DNA from: Microbacterium trichothecenolyticum
GTDB taxonomy: Bacteria; Actinomycetota; Actinomycetes; Actinomycetales; Microbacteriaceae
Assembly (NCBI RefSeq): GCF_030818955.1
Contig: NZ_JAUTBF010000001.1
Location: 3,038,001-3,102,000 of the forward strand
DNA: 64,000 nucleotides
Reading direction: 5' to 3'
This document shows, in pieces, positions 1-7,061 of the stretch; within the stretch, counting starts at the first letter, position 1; each line of letters begins with the position of its first letter. The notes beneath the pieces are model-generated. The model did not search any database, was not told the origin of the DNA, and worked only from the letters and a program-made list of their open reading frames with translations. Position numbers and translations under genes: made by a program.

Positions 1-1
1 C

Positions 2-277
2 TTCCTCGTGCACCGCGGACGAGAGCAGGCCGTCGAGGTGTCGATCGACGTGAGCGGTCTCGGCGACGTCGAGGTCGTCGAGACGCACGTGCTGCACGAC
101 GGCGATCCGTACGCGCGCAACACGCTCGACGACCCCGAGCGCGTGCGGCCCGCCGTCGTCGAGACGCGGCTCGACAACGGCATCCTGTCTCTCACGCTGC
201 CACCGATCGCCTGGGCGGCTCTGTCGCTGCGGCGGCGGGGTCGCCTCGGCATAACTCCCGTGATGCGCGCGAGGTGA
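2..277 (+). CDS. GH51 alpha-L-arabinofuranosidase, C-terminal end (5' truncated by window)
   Basis: Only the last 91 residues are present and the reading frame is open to the left edge, so no start can be chosen. The fragment reads FLVHRGREQAVEV, then an aspartate/valine-rich beta-strand region and a terminal DNGILSLTLPPIAWAAL. This closely parallels the C-terminal beta-sandwich of the complete GH51 enzyme in this window (42482-43999), which reads VFLAHRELDAATEV and ends DDGILRLTLPALAWARV. The family removes terminal arabinofuranose from arabinan, arabinoxylan and arabinogalactan, usually inside the cell. The catalytic glutamates lie upstream of the window. The assignment rests on similarity to the other copy only. 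Confidence 0.72.
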   Translation, partial: FLVHRGREQAVEVSIDVSGLGDVEVVETHVLHDGDPYARNTLDDPERVRPAVVETRLDNGILSLTLPPIAWAALSLRRRGRLGITPVMRAR

Positions 278-295
278 GCGAATCTCGAGGGGATG

Positions 296-491
296 CCGCT
301 GAGGTTGTGCGTGTTGCTGAGGTTGTGCGCGCGGGGGCTGGGCGTGTGCCCGGGTGTGCGTGACCTCCGCGGATGACTGAGCGTGCGCTCGGGCCCGCGG
401 CCAGCGCGACTCGCGCACAACCTCAGTGATTCGCACAGTCTCCGCCGGAAACCGCCGGGGCAGGCTGAGGATGTGCGAATGACTGAGGTTG
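296..491. repeat. Intergenic GAGGTTGTGCG repeat cluster with a 19-bp inverted repeat
   Basis: Between the GH51 tail and the amidinohydrolase, the motif CTGAGGTTGTGCG occurs repeatedly in both orientations. The clearest structure is an inverted repeat: AACCTCAGTGATTCGCACA at 419-437 and TGTGCGAATGACTGAGGTT at 472-490, 18 of 19 positions complementary with a 34-base loop. A related cluster lies at 22961-23131. No coding potential is seen. This looks like a genome-specific interspersed repeat rather than a simple terminator. Confidence 0.75.
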
Positions 492-646
492 GGCCCGTCG
501 TTCGCGCCGGCACGGGCGGTCATGCGACAATGAATACGGCGTGCTCGGACCGACCTTTCCCCGCGCGGTGTACAGACACTGACGGGTTCGAAGGGCCACC
601 GGGCCCCAGGACAGCGTCCGCCGCACCTTTTCTCCGAGGAGCAGAG

Positions 647-1528
647 ATGTCCGCTACCCCCGCCGCCGCTGTCGCATCCGAGACGGTCGAGCGCGTCCAG
701 CAGCACCGTCGATACCTGATGTGTCGCCCCGACCACTTCACGGTCAGCTACAGCATCAACCCGTGGATGGAGCCCTCGCGCCCCACCGACACCGACCTCG
801 CCCTGAAGCAGTGGCAGTCCCTGTACGACACGTACACGGAGCTCGGCCACGAGATCGAGCTCATCGACCCGCTCGAGGGTCTGCCCGACATGGTCTACAC
901 CGCCAACGGCGGATTCGTCATCGACGGCGTCGCCTACGGCCCCAAGTTCCGCTTCCGTGAGCGCGCGGCCGAGGCGCCCGCCTTCATCGAGTGGTTCGCC
1001 GCCAACGGCTTCGAGGTCGCGGAGCCCATCGAGGTCAACGAGGGCGAGGGCGACTTCCTGCTCGTGGGCAACACGATCCTCGCCGGAACGGGCTTCCGCT
1101 CCACCGGCGACAGCCACCGCGAGGTGGGCGAGGTGTTCTCGCGCGAGGTCGTCTCGCTGACCCTCACCGATCCGCGGTTCTACCACCTCGACACCGCCAT
1201 CGCCGTGCTCGACCCGGTCGAGGGCCCCGGCGGCGTCGAGAAGGCGAACATCGCGTACCTTCCCAATGCGTTCGACGAGCAGAGCCAGGCGATCCTGCGC
1301 GAGCGCTACCCCGATGCCATCCGTGTCTCGGATGCCGACGGCTCGGTGTTCGGACTGAACTCGGCCAGCGACGGCAAGAACGTCATCATCTCGCCGCGCG
1401 CCGTCGGCTTCGAGGCGCAGCTGCGCGAGCGCGGCTACAACCCGGTGATGGTCGACCTTTCCGAGCTGCTGCTCGGCGGCGGTGGCATCAAGTGCTGCAC
1501 CCTCGAGCTGCGCGGCGGTGCCCGATGA
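647..1528 (+). CDS. Dimethylargininase/arginine-dihydrolase-like amidinohydrolase
   Basis: A 293-residue enzyme of the guanidine-modifying (pentein) fold. Family members hydrolyse methylated arginine to citrulline, or arginine to ornithine or citrulline. Visible motifs are GLPDMVYTANGG near the N-terminal third, EGEGDFL, FYHLDTAIAVLD with the probable catalytic His180, and GGGGIKCCTLEL at the C-terminus with the probable nucleophile Cys283. The ATG at 647 follows GAGGAGCAGAG, a good ribosome site. An open frame continues upstream to 383, but it is repeat-derived and lacks family similarity. The stop overlaps the ornithine aminotransferase start (ATGA), so the two are translationally coupled. 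That partner makes ornithine or citrulline supply a likely role. The exact substrate cannot be told from sequence. Confidence 0.85.
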   Translation: MSATPAAAVASETVERVQQHRRYLMCRPDHFTVSYSINPWMEPSRPTDTDLALKQWQSLYDTYTELGHEIELIDPLEGLPDMVYTANGGFVIDGVAYGPKFRFRERAAEAPAFIEWFAANGFEVAEPIEVNEGEGDFLLVGNTILAGTGFRSTGDSHREVGEVFSREVVSLTLTDPRFYHLDTAIAVLDPVEGPGGVEKANIAYLPNAFDEQSQAILRERYPDAIRVSDADGSVFGLNSASDGKNVIISPRAVGFEAQLRERGYNPVMVDLSELLLGGGGIKCCTLELRGGAR

Positions 1529-2742
1529 GCACCGTCGTCGACGACCTCGGCGCGCGCCTGATCGCCGAGGAGAGCGCGCATCTCGCGCACAACTACCACC
1601 CGCTTCCCGTCGTCGTCTCGCGTGCCGAGGGCGTCTGGGTCACCGACGTGGAGGGAAAGCGCTACCTCGACCTGTTGTCGGCCTATTCGGCGCTGAACTT
1701 CGGGCACGGTCACCCCGCGATCCTCGCGGCCGCGCGCGAGCAGCTCGAGCGCCTGACGCTCACCAGCCGTGCGTACCACAACGACCGCCTCGGCCCCTTC
1801 GCCACCGCGCTCGCGCAGCTGTGCGGCAAAGACCTCGTTCTGCCCATGAACACGGGTGCTGAGGCCGTCGAGACCGGCATCAAGGTCGCCCGCGCGTGGG
1901 GCTACCGCACGAAGGGCATCGCGCCCGACGCGGCGACCATCATCGTTGCGAACGGCAACTTCCACGGGCGCACGACCACGATCGTCGGCTTCAGCGACGA
2001 CCCGGTCGCCCACGACGACTTCGGTCCCTACGCGCCCGGCTTCGTCCACGTTCCTTACGGCGACGCGGATGCCATCGCCGCGGCGATCGACGAGAACACT
2101 GCCGCGGTGCTGCTCGAGCCCATCCAGGGCGAGGCCGGCGTCGTGCTCCCGCCCGACGGGTTCCTGCAGCGGGTGCGTGAGATCTGCACCGAGAACGACG
2201 TGCTGTTCATCGCCGACGAGATCCAGTCGGGTCTGGGACGTGTGGGCGAGACGTTCGCGTGCGACCGCGAGGGTGTCGTTCCCGACGTCTACCTGCTCGG
2301 CAAGGCCCTCGGCGGCGGCATCCTGCCCCTGTCGGCGGTCGTCGCGAACGACGACGTGCTCGGTGTCATCCGCGCGGGCGAGCACGGCTCGACCTTCGGC
2401 GGCAACCCGCTGGCGGCGGCTGTGGGTCTGCGGGTGGTCGAGATGCTGGCATCCGGGGAGTTCCAGGCCCGCGCGAAGGCGCTGGGCGCGCACCTCGAGA
2501 CGGCTCTGCAGGCGCTCGTGGGCCACGGTGTCACCGCCGCGCGCATCGCGGGGCTGTGGGCCGGTGTCGACATCGACCCCGCGTACGGCACGGGGCGCGA
2601 GATCGCCGAGAGACTCCTCACCCGTGGCGTGCTCGTCAAAGACACTCACGGTCAGACGATCCGCATCGCCCCGCCCTTGACGATCCGTGCCACCGAACTC
2701 GACTGGGCGGTCGAGCAGGTACGGCACGTGCTGTCGGCCTGA
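1525..2742 (+). CDS. rocD: Ornithine--oxo-acid aminotransferase
   Basis: A 405-residue class III PLP-dependent aminotransferase, the normal length for ornithine delta-aminotransferase. It transfers the delta-amino group of ornithine to 2-oxoglutarate, giving glutamate semialdehyde on the route to proline or glutamate. Motifs include LLSAYSALNFGHGHP, MNTGAEAVETGIKVAR, GNFHGRTTTIVG, the cofactor-binding FIADEIQSGLGR, and LLGKALGGG with the Schiff-base Lys260. SAYSALNFGHGHP-type N-termini are characteristic of ornithine rather than GABA or acetylornithine aminotransferases. It starts within the stop of the preceding amidinohydrolase gene, so the pair probably takes arginine or a methylarginine to glutamate semialdehyde. 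Confidence 0.93.
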   Translation: MSTVVDDLGARLIAEESAHLAHNYHPLPVVVSRAEGVWVTDVEGKRYLDLLSAYSALNFGHGHPAILAAAREQLERLTLTSRAYHNDRLGPFATALAQLCGKDLVLPMNTGAEAVETGIKVARAWGYRTKGIAPDAATIIVANGNFHGRTTTIVGFSDDPVAHDDFGPYAPGFVHVPYGDADAIAAAIDENTAAVLLEPIQGEAGVVLPPDGFLQRVREICTENDVLFIADEIQSGLGRVGETFACDREGVVPDVYLLGKALGGGILPLSAVVANDDVLGVIRAGEHGSTFGGNPLAAAVGLRVVEMLASGEFQARAKALGAHLETALQALVGHGVTAARIAGLWAGVDIDPAYGTGREIAERLLTRGVLVKDTHGQTIRIAPPLTIRATELDWAVEQVRHVLSA

Positions 2743-2785
2743 CCCGCTTCACGACGAGGCCCCCGCATCGCGCAGGGGGTTCTAG

Positions 2786-2828
2786 CGGTGGTCGCAACAC
2801 CCCAGATTCTGGGAGGTTGCGGCCACCG
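2786..2828. repeat. 43-nt near-perfect palindrome downstream of rocD
   Basis: The 43-base stretch centred on T2807 has 18 of 21 paired positions complementary plus one G-T pair. Its core is CCCAGATTCTGGG and its ends are CGGTGG and CCACCG. There is no T-run afterwards. It could act as a terminator for rocD or be a solitary REP-like element. The rest of 2743-3075 shows nothing else I can interpret. Confidence 0.7.
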
Positions 2829-3075
2829 TGTCGTTCTCGGAGGGAATGCGTCTGCGACTGCGGCTGTCGGCCACGATCGCGCGGCAGTGCAGTGTGTGCG
2901 ATCCGCTCGTGGCGTTCCCGGGCAGAGTCCACTGCAGCCGGAGCCTCGGGAGCCGGGCGAACGCGGGTGCCGTCTGCGTCCGAACTCACGGGCGACCGGC
3001 ATGAGGCGTGTCGCCCGCGCCCCCGGGCCGTGCCGGCGGTCGTACCGGCGTTCGCCCCCGCGCTCGTGAAGGGCG

Positions 3076-3906
3076 TCAGCGATGCACGTCGGCCCGGATG
3101 ACGTCGCGATCCTCGACGAGGTGCTCGCGCCGCAGCCATTCGCCGAGGCCGGGGAACGCGAGGTAGTCGTCGCGGTCGCGGCGCATGACCTCGTCGTGTT
3201 CGCCGTAGGCCGCGAAGACGGCGAGCTTACGGGCGACGGTCTCGGCGGGGAGGTTGGCCGGCCATGCGCCGCGAGGGTATCCGACGGCGTAGCGAACGAT
3301 CGTGCCGTCGACGAGTCCCGCGTCGACCGCGGCGGCGACGATCCGGCCGGCACTGCCGTGGTCGGGGTGGTCGCCCTCGCCGTGCGGCGAGAGGTCGGGC
3401 ATGTTCGCAAGCACCGACGTCGCTTCGGACGCGGAGAGGAACGCGGCGACCGTCTCGATGAGCAACTCGGCCGTGAACGGCGTGTCGGTGTCGAGAGTGG
3501 TCAGCGACGGCACCTGCCCGCCGAGGAGCTTGGGGATCGTCCGGTATCCGGTCGCGAACCAGCCGCCCCCGGTGAGGCCCCCGTCGGGTAGGCGCAGGAA
3601 CGCCAGGACGATGCGGGGATCGTCCTCGGGCGAGGTCGTCATGACCGTGACGCCGTTGCGGAGCACCGTCTCCTGGTCGATCCAGGGTGTCGAGCGCCCG
3701 CGCATGACGTCGTAGGCGGCGCGGATGCCCGTCTCGCGGCCCATGGCGTACCTCGACATGCCGGTGCCGGCGTCGGAAGCGGTCAGGAACAGGTTCCGTA
3801 TGCGGTGGCCGTCGCGGATCGCACGATCGATCGTCGGGGTGGCGAAGAGCAGATCGTCGTCGTAATGAGCCCAGACGCCCGCGACGGTGGGGATCGGGGC
3901 GTTCAC
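3076..3906 (-). CDS. PIG-L family deacetylase (LmbE-like)
   Basis: A 276-residue zinc-dependent N-deacetylase of the LmbE/PIG-L family, which removes acetyl groups from N-acetylglucosamine-containing glycoconjugates or small molecules. The metal site is visible as AHYDDDLL at residues 13-20, a variant of the usual AHPDDE, and HPDH at 180-183. The overall fold signature and length are normal. The tyrosine in place of proline and the aspartate in place of glutamate in the first motif are slightly unusual. It follows the methyltransferase gene with a 4-base ATGA overlap. In many actinobacteria this pair travels with a glycosyltransferase and an acyl-CoA dehydrogenase-like gene. Fragments of those two genes are fused at 6265-6903. 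Substrate unknown. Confidence 0.88.
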   Translation of the reverse strand: MNAPIPTVAGVWAHYDDDLLFATPTIDRAIRDGHRIRNLFLTASDAGTGMSRYAMGRETGIRAAYDVMRGRSTPWIDQETVLRNGVTVMTTSPEDDPRIVLAFLRLPDGGLTGGGWFATGYRTIPKLLGGQVPSLTTLDTDTPFTAELLIETVAAFLSASEATSVLANMPDLSPHGEGDHPDHGSAGRIVAAAVDAGLVDGTIVRYAVGYPRGAWPANLPAETVARKLAVFAAYGEHDEVMRRDRDDYLAFPGLGEWLRREHLVEDRDVIRADVHR

Positions 3907-4493
3907 CGGCGGGTGAAGAAGTCGTATCGGTGGGCGTAGTGGGTCGGCGTCACCAGGTGGTCCGCGCGGGCGGCGGGGAGCACTGCCCGGTCGAAGTGGC
4001 GGGCGGCGAGAGCATCGAGGTCGGGAACGCGTCGACCCGCCATGTCATTCCAGCCCACCACGAGCCAACCGCCCGGACGCAGCACGTTCGCGCTCGCTTC
4101 GAGGCCGCGGGCGACCTGGTCGGCGGTGTTCAACCCCCATCCGAACACGCCGTTGCACATGACCAGGTCGAAGGTGTCGGGCGGGTACACCGTGGCCAGG
4201 TCGGTCATCGAGAGGGTGCGGTGATGGGGTCCCGCGATCCGCTGCATCGCGGGGTCGACGTCGATCGTGTGGTACTCGATGCCCCGATACAGTCGTGGGT
4301 AGGTGCGGGTGTACCAGGCCACTCCGACATCGAGCACGCGCGTGATGTCCTCTTGGCCGAGGAACTCGGGCACGATGACGTCCTCGAGCATCACCCGGTC
4401 GGGAGTCGCGAGCCGCCACCGGCCGTTCTTCAGTCGCAGTCGGCTGCGCAGGCGCATGCTGCGAGGGACGATTCGTCTCCAGAGGGGGGACAT
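3903..4493 (-). CDS. Class I SAM-dependent methyltransferase
   Basis: A 196-residue Rossmann-fold methyltransferase. Motif I is degenerate (RVLDVGVAWYT around residue 52, where VLDxGCGxG is usual). The acidic cofactor residue follows in HTIDVDP, then FDLVMCNGVFGWGL and LRPGGWLVVGWND, which are typical later motifs. The ATG at 4493 is preceded by GGAGAGCGA, a reasonable ribosome site. It overlaps the deacetylase start by 4 bases and forms a two-gene operon with it. Methylation of a glycoconjugate or lipid precursor is plausible, but the substrate is unknown. Confidence 0.83.
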   Translation of the reverse strand: MSPLWRRIVPRSMRLRSRLRLKNGRWRLATPDRVMLEDVIVPEFLGQEDITRVLDVGVAWYTRTYPRLYRGIEYHTIDVDPAMQRIAGPHHRTLSMTDLATVYPPDTFDLVMCNGVFGWGLNTADQVARGLEASANVLRPGGWLVVGWNDMAGRRVPDLDALAARHFDRAVLPAARADHLVTPTHYAHRYDFFTRR

Positions 4494-4680
4494 TCGCTCT
4501 CCAAGAGTCGGCGCGATCGGTCGATCGTCTCGTGCCTATGATCGCCCACGTGCGGCCCCGTGTCATCACCGCCATGCAGACGCGGATCTTTCGGAGCGGG
4601 TCCACCGCCCCGGATGTGGCCGGAAGCGTGCTCTCCCGTGTCGGGGTGGAAAGCACCGGGAGACGGGGGTCCTCGCGCAC

Positions 4681-4709
4681 TTGCGCGTGTGGGAACGGGG
4701 GCTTATGGT
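4681..4709 (+). promoter_or_regulatory. Candidate sigma-70 promoter before a 22-codon ORF
   Basis: TTGCGC at 4681-4686 and TATGGT at 4704-4709 are separated by 17 bases. This is the best conventional -35/-10 pair in the 420-base gap between the methyltransferase and hydrolase genes. It points toward the short ORF at 4743. Confidence 0.35.
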
Positions 4710-4742
4710 TCTGTCGAACCAGTTCGATGAGGAACGCCGAAC

Positions 4743-4811
4743 ATCGACAAGCTCACCTTCACCGCGACCAAGTCGGCCACCGTCGAAGCGCCGTACACCG
4801 CCCGGAACTGA
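4743..4811 (+). CDS. Candidate 22-residue peptide with non-canonical start
   Basis: Frame 4743-4811 encodes IDKLTFTATKSATVEAPY followed by TARN and a stop. Its balanced composition is unlike the Arg/Ala/Pro-rich shadows around it. GAGGAA at 4729-4734 lies eight bases upstream of an ATC codon, and no ATG, GTG or TTG exists between this frame's upstream stop and the peptide. It could be a real peptide with an ATC start, a decayed gene, or a gene whose ATG was lost. An ATG at 4705 would need a frameshift to reach it. Not a family I recognise. Confidence 0.25.
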   Translation: MDKLTFTATKSATVEAPYTARN

Positions 4812-4900
4812 CGTGGCGGGTGGGGGGCGTTCGAGCCCGTCCCCACCGGCCGCGTCCGCCCGCGCGGCGGACGCGTTACGCTGCGGCGTCGGCTGCGAGG

Positions 4901-4906
4901 TAGCGT
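4901..4906 (+). promoter_or_regulatory. Putative -10 box for a leaderless transcript
   Basis: TAGCGT ends seven bases before the ATG of the hydrolase at 4914. No ribosome-binding site is visible. The spacing fits transcription starting at or next to the start codon. Confidence 0.4.
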
Positions 4907-4913
4907 TCTTCGC

Positions 4914-6080
4914 ATGCGCGAGACACTGCGGCGGTTGCGGCGCCCCGCCGCCGACGAAGCGCCGGCGTTCGAGCTCACCTACGTCCGCTCCGGACCCCGT
5001 GGTGAGACGCCCGTGCTCGTCATCCCCGGCGGGCCGGGGCTCGCCTCGGTCCTGCCCTACCGGGGTCTGCGCCGGTGGGCCGCGCGCGGCGGGCTCGACC
5101 TGATCATGGTCGAGCACCGCGGCATCGGCCGCTCGCGCACCGACCTCGACGGCCGGCCCCTGCCGCCGGCCGCGATGCGGGTCACCGCTGTTCTCGACGA
5201 TCTCGCGGCGGTGCTCGATGCCGAGGGGATCGACCGCGCGGTCATCGTCGGTTCGTCGTACGGCAGCTACCTGGCCATGGCCTTCGGGGCCCGGCATCCC
5301 GAACGCGTCGCCGCCATGCTGCTCGACTCGGCCCTGCAGTCGGCGCATGACATCGACATCGAGCGCGACCGTCTGCGGGAGCTGTTCTGGGATGCCGACG
5401 ACGACATGGCCCGAGGCGTGCGGCGCCTCGTGCACGACGGGGTCTCGGAGCGGGTCGTGCTCGACATCGTGCGTGCGGCCTACGAGCTCGGCGGCACCGA
5501 TCTCATGCATCCGCTGGTGCGGCACAAGCCCGGTTTCGCGTGGCGCGCGCTGGGCGCCTACGCCACGCGCGACGGGTCGATCGCGCGGATCCCGGGCATC
5601 TTCGAGTTCGACCTCGTCGGCACGATCGCCTTCCGCGAGCTCGGCTACGGCGGCACGCCCGACGGGCACCCGCTCGACCCCGCGCGGACGTACCTGCCGC
5701 TCGCGCCCCGCTACCCGGCGTTCGTGGGCGAGCCGTACGACCTCATCGCGGCCGTGCGCCGCTTCGACTGGTCGCTCGTCGTGCTCTCGGGCGACCGCGA
5801 TCTGCGCACCCCGTCGGCGATCGCCGAGCGCGTGGTGGCGGCGGCTCCGGATGCCGTGCTCGTGCACATCCACAACGGCCACAGCGCCCTCGACACTCAC
5901 CCGATGGCGCTGTTGAACGCGGTGCGGCGACTGGTGCGCGGGCAGCAGGATCGCTTGTGCGCAGAAGAGGCGGCCCTCGATCGGCTGCCGCGCAAGGGCC
6001 TGTCGGCGACGTTCCCGCGGGTGCTCGTGCATCTCGCGCGCCTGGACGCCCTGCTGCGCCGGCGCGTGCTGCGCCGCTGA
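4914..6080 (+). CDS. Alpha/beta hydrolase, proline iminopeptidase-like
   Basis: A 388-residue cytoplasmic alpha/beta hydrolase. The oxyanion-hole motif VIPGGPGLAS is near residue 38. The nucleophile elbow GSSYGS places Ser115. The acid is in LSGDRDLRTP, and the histidine is in HNGHSALDTH near the end. The GGPG motif with MVEHRGIGRS is typical of the S33 peptidase/proline iminopeptidase branch, though these are often mis-assigned esterases. The C-terminal 50 residues are arginine/leucine-rich and extend past the usual fold. The start at 4914 is preceded by a TAGCGT box and no Shine-Dalgarno. Neighbouring genes give no clue to substrate. Confidence 0.82.
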   Translation: MRETLRRLRRPAADEAPAFELTYVRSGPRGETPVLVIPGGPGLASVLPYRGLRRWAARGGLDLIMVEHRGIGRSRTDLDGRPLPPAAMRVTAVLDDLAAVLDAEGIDRAVIVGSSYGSYLAMAFGARHPERVAAMLLDSALQSAHDIDIERDRLRELFWDADDDMARGVRRLVHDGVSERVVLDIVRAAYELGGTDLMHPLVRHKPGFAWRALGAYATRDGSIARIPGIFEFDLVGTIAFRELGYGGTPDGHPLDPARTYLPLAPRYPAFVGEPYDLIAAVRRFDWSLVVLSGDRDLRTPSAIAERVVAAAPDAVLVHIHNGHSALDTHPMALLNAVRRLVRGQQDRLCAEEAALDRLPRKGLSATFPRVLVHLARLDALLRRRVLRR

Positions 6081-6099
6081 GTCGTGGCCCGGGACGGTC

Positions 6100-6187
6100 C
6101 GTGCCGTCTCGCGGAGTTCGGGCCCGGCGCGCCGTCGCGACCGGGGGTGGGGCGGCGTGTCGCGTGCGGGCTCCGCACGACGGTACG
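6100..6187. repeat. 88-bp inverted-repeat element, copy 1
   Basis: CGTGCCGTCTCGCGGAG at 6100-6116 and CTCCGCACGACGGTACG at 6171-6187 are inverted copies (14 of 17 match) enclosing 54 bases. A second copy with identical arm and loop lengths lies at 6948-7035. The two bracket the chimeric remnant gene. Confidence 0.7.
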
Positions 6188-6264
6188 CGTCAGCCGTCGT
6201 CTGTCTCCGCACCGTCGCGGTGTCAAGGCCCTGCAGAAAACGGCGGCCCGAGAAGAATCGAAGG

Positions 6265-6903
6265 GTGACCGACGGTGACCATCCCCCTTTCCCCCTGCTG
6301 CTCCCGCCCGACACGACCGGCCTCGACGACGTCCGTGCGGCCTTGGAGCGAGCGGATGCCGTCGGCGACCTCGGCACCGACATCGCCGCCACGCTGGCCT
6401 GGGCGACGAGCGTCACCCGGCCGCGCTCGCTCGCCGCGACGTGGGAGGTGCTCGCCGCGGTCGCCGCGCGGAATGTCGCCGCGGCCGACTCCGCCGTGCC
6501 GCTCGACTGGATCACGCATCAGCTCGACCTGATGGATGCCGGGATCGACCTCGTCCTGGGCACGGTGCGACCCGACTTCGCCGACCTCAGCGTCCGGCAC
6601 GTGGCGTACTGGCGTGCCACGCACCACCGGGGACGACCGGCGGGCAACGTCCACGGGGCCAATCTCGGCGTGCGGGCGAGCACGTACGCCGCCGCGGGTG
6701 GCATCCCGGATCTCGCCGAGCACGAGGACGTCGCCCTCGTGCGGGCCGTCCGCGCGCTCGGTGCGCGGGAGCGGGTGAGCGACGCGCACGAGGTCGAGAC
6801 CTCGGGGCGACTCGCCGGGCGGACCCCGGCGGGCTATGCCGCGTTCCTCGCGCGCGTGCACGCGTGGATCGACGCCCCCTCGATCGCGGCGCCGGGCACC
6901 TGA
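6265..6903 (+). pseudogene. Chimeric remnant: acyl-CoA dehydrogenase-like N-terminus fused to glycosyltransferase C-terminus
   Basis: The 212-residue frame begins at a GTG (6265). Residues 1 to about 75 (RSLAATWEVLAAVAARNVAA and its surroundings) resemble the N-terminal helical region of actinobacterial acyl-CoA dehydrogenase-like proteins. From about residue 78, PLDWITHQLDLMDAG, VLGTVRPDF, VHGANLGVRAS and AEHEDVALVRAVRALGA match the C-terminal half of GT2-type glycosyltransferases. The nucleotide-binding N-terminal half of the transferase is absent. In related bacteria these two families often sit beside the PIG-L/methyltransferase pair found at 3076-4493. The simplest reading is an in-frame deletion joining two former genes. 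The product is unlikely to be an active transferase. The dehydrogenase part is the less certain half. Confidence 0.6.
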
Positions 6904-6947
6904 CGAGATCGTCGACCTCACCGGGAGCGCGGCGCCGCCCGCATCGC

Positions 6948-7035
6948 CGTGCCGTCGTGCGGAGAGTGACGGCGGCACGCCGTGACGGGTGGGGCCCCAC
7001 CGGCGTGTCGGCTGCGGACTCCGCACGACGGCACG
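6948..7035. repeat. 88-bp inverted-repeat element, copy 2
   Basis: CGTGCCGTCGTGCGGAG at 6948-6964 is perfectly complementary to CTCCGCACGACGGCACG at 7019-7035, with a 54-base loop. Arm and loop lengths equal those of copy 1. It lies between convergent gene ends (6903 and 7062) and could fold as a bidirectional terminator. Confidence 0.75.
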
Positions 7036-7061
7036 CGCACGGGATGCCGGGATGCCGGGTC

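Noticed and set aside
296..491. CRISPR-like array at the GAGGTTGTGCG repeats
   Set aside because: Unit spacing is irregular, units occur in both orientations, spacers are not of uniform length and no cas gene is present.
383..646. N-terminal extension of the amidinohydrolase to 383
   Set aside because: The added 88 residues come from the repeat cluster, do not match the family, and ATG 647 has a much better ribosome site.
2743..3075. Possible small genes in the 333-base gap after rocD
   Set aside because: Short frames exist on both strands but are Arg/Pro-rich, lack ribosome sites and overlap the palindrome.
4566..6515. A 649-codon minus-strand frame opposite the alpha/beta hydrolase
   Set aside because: Composition and phase mark it as a mirror of the plus-strand gene; no domain or ribosome site.
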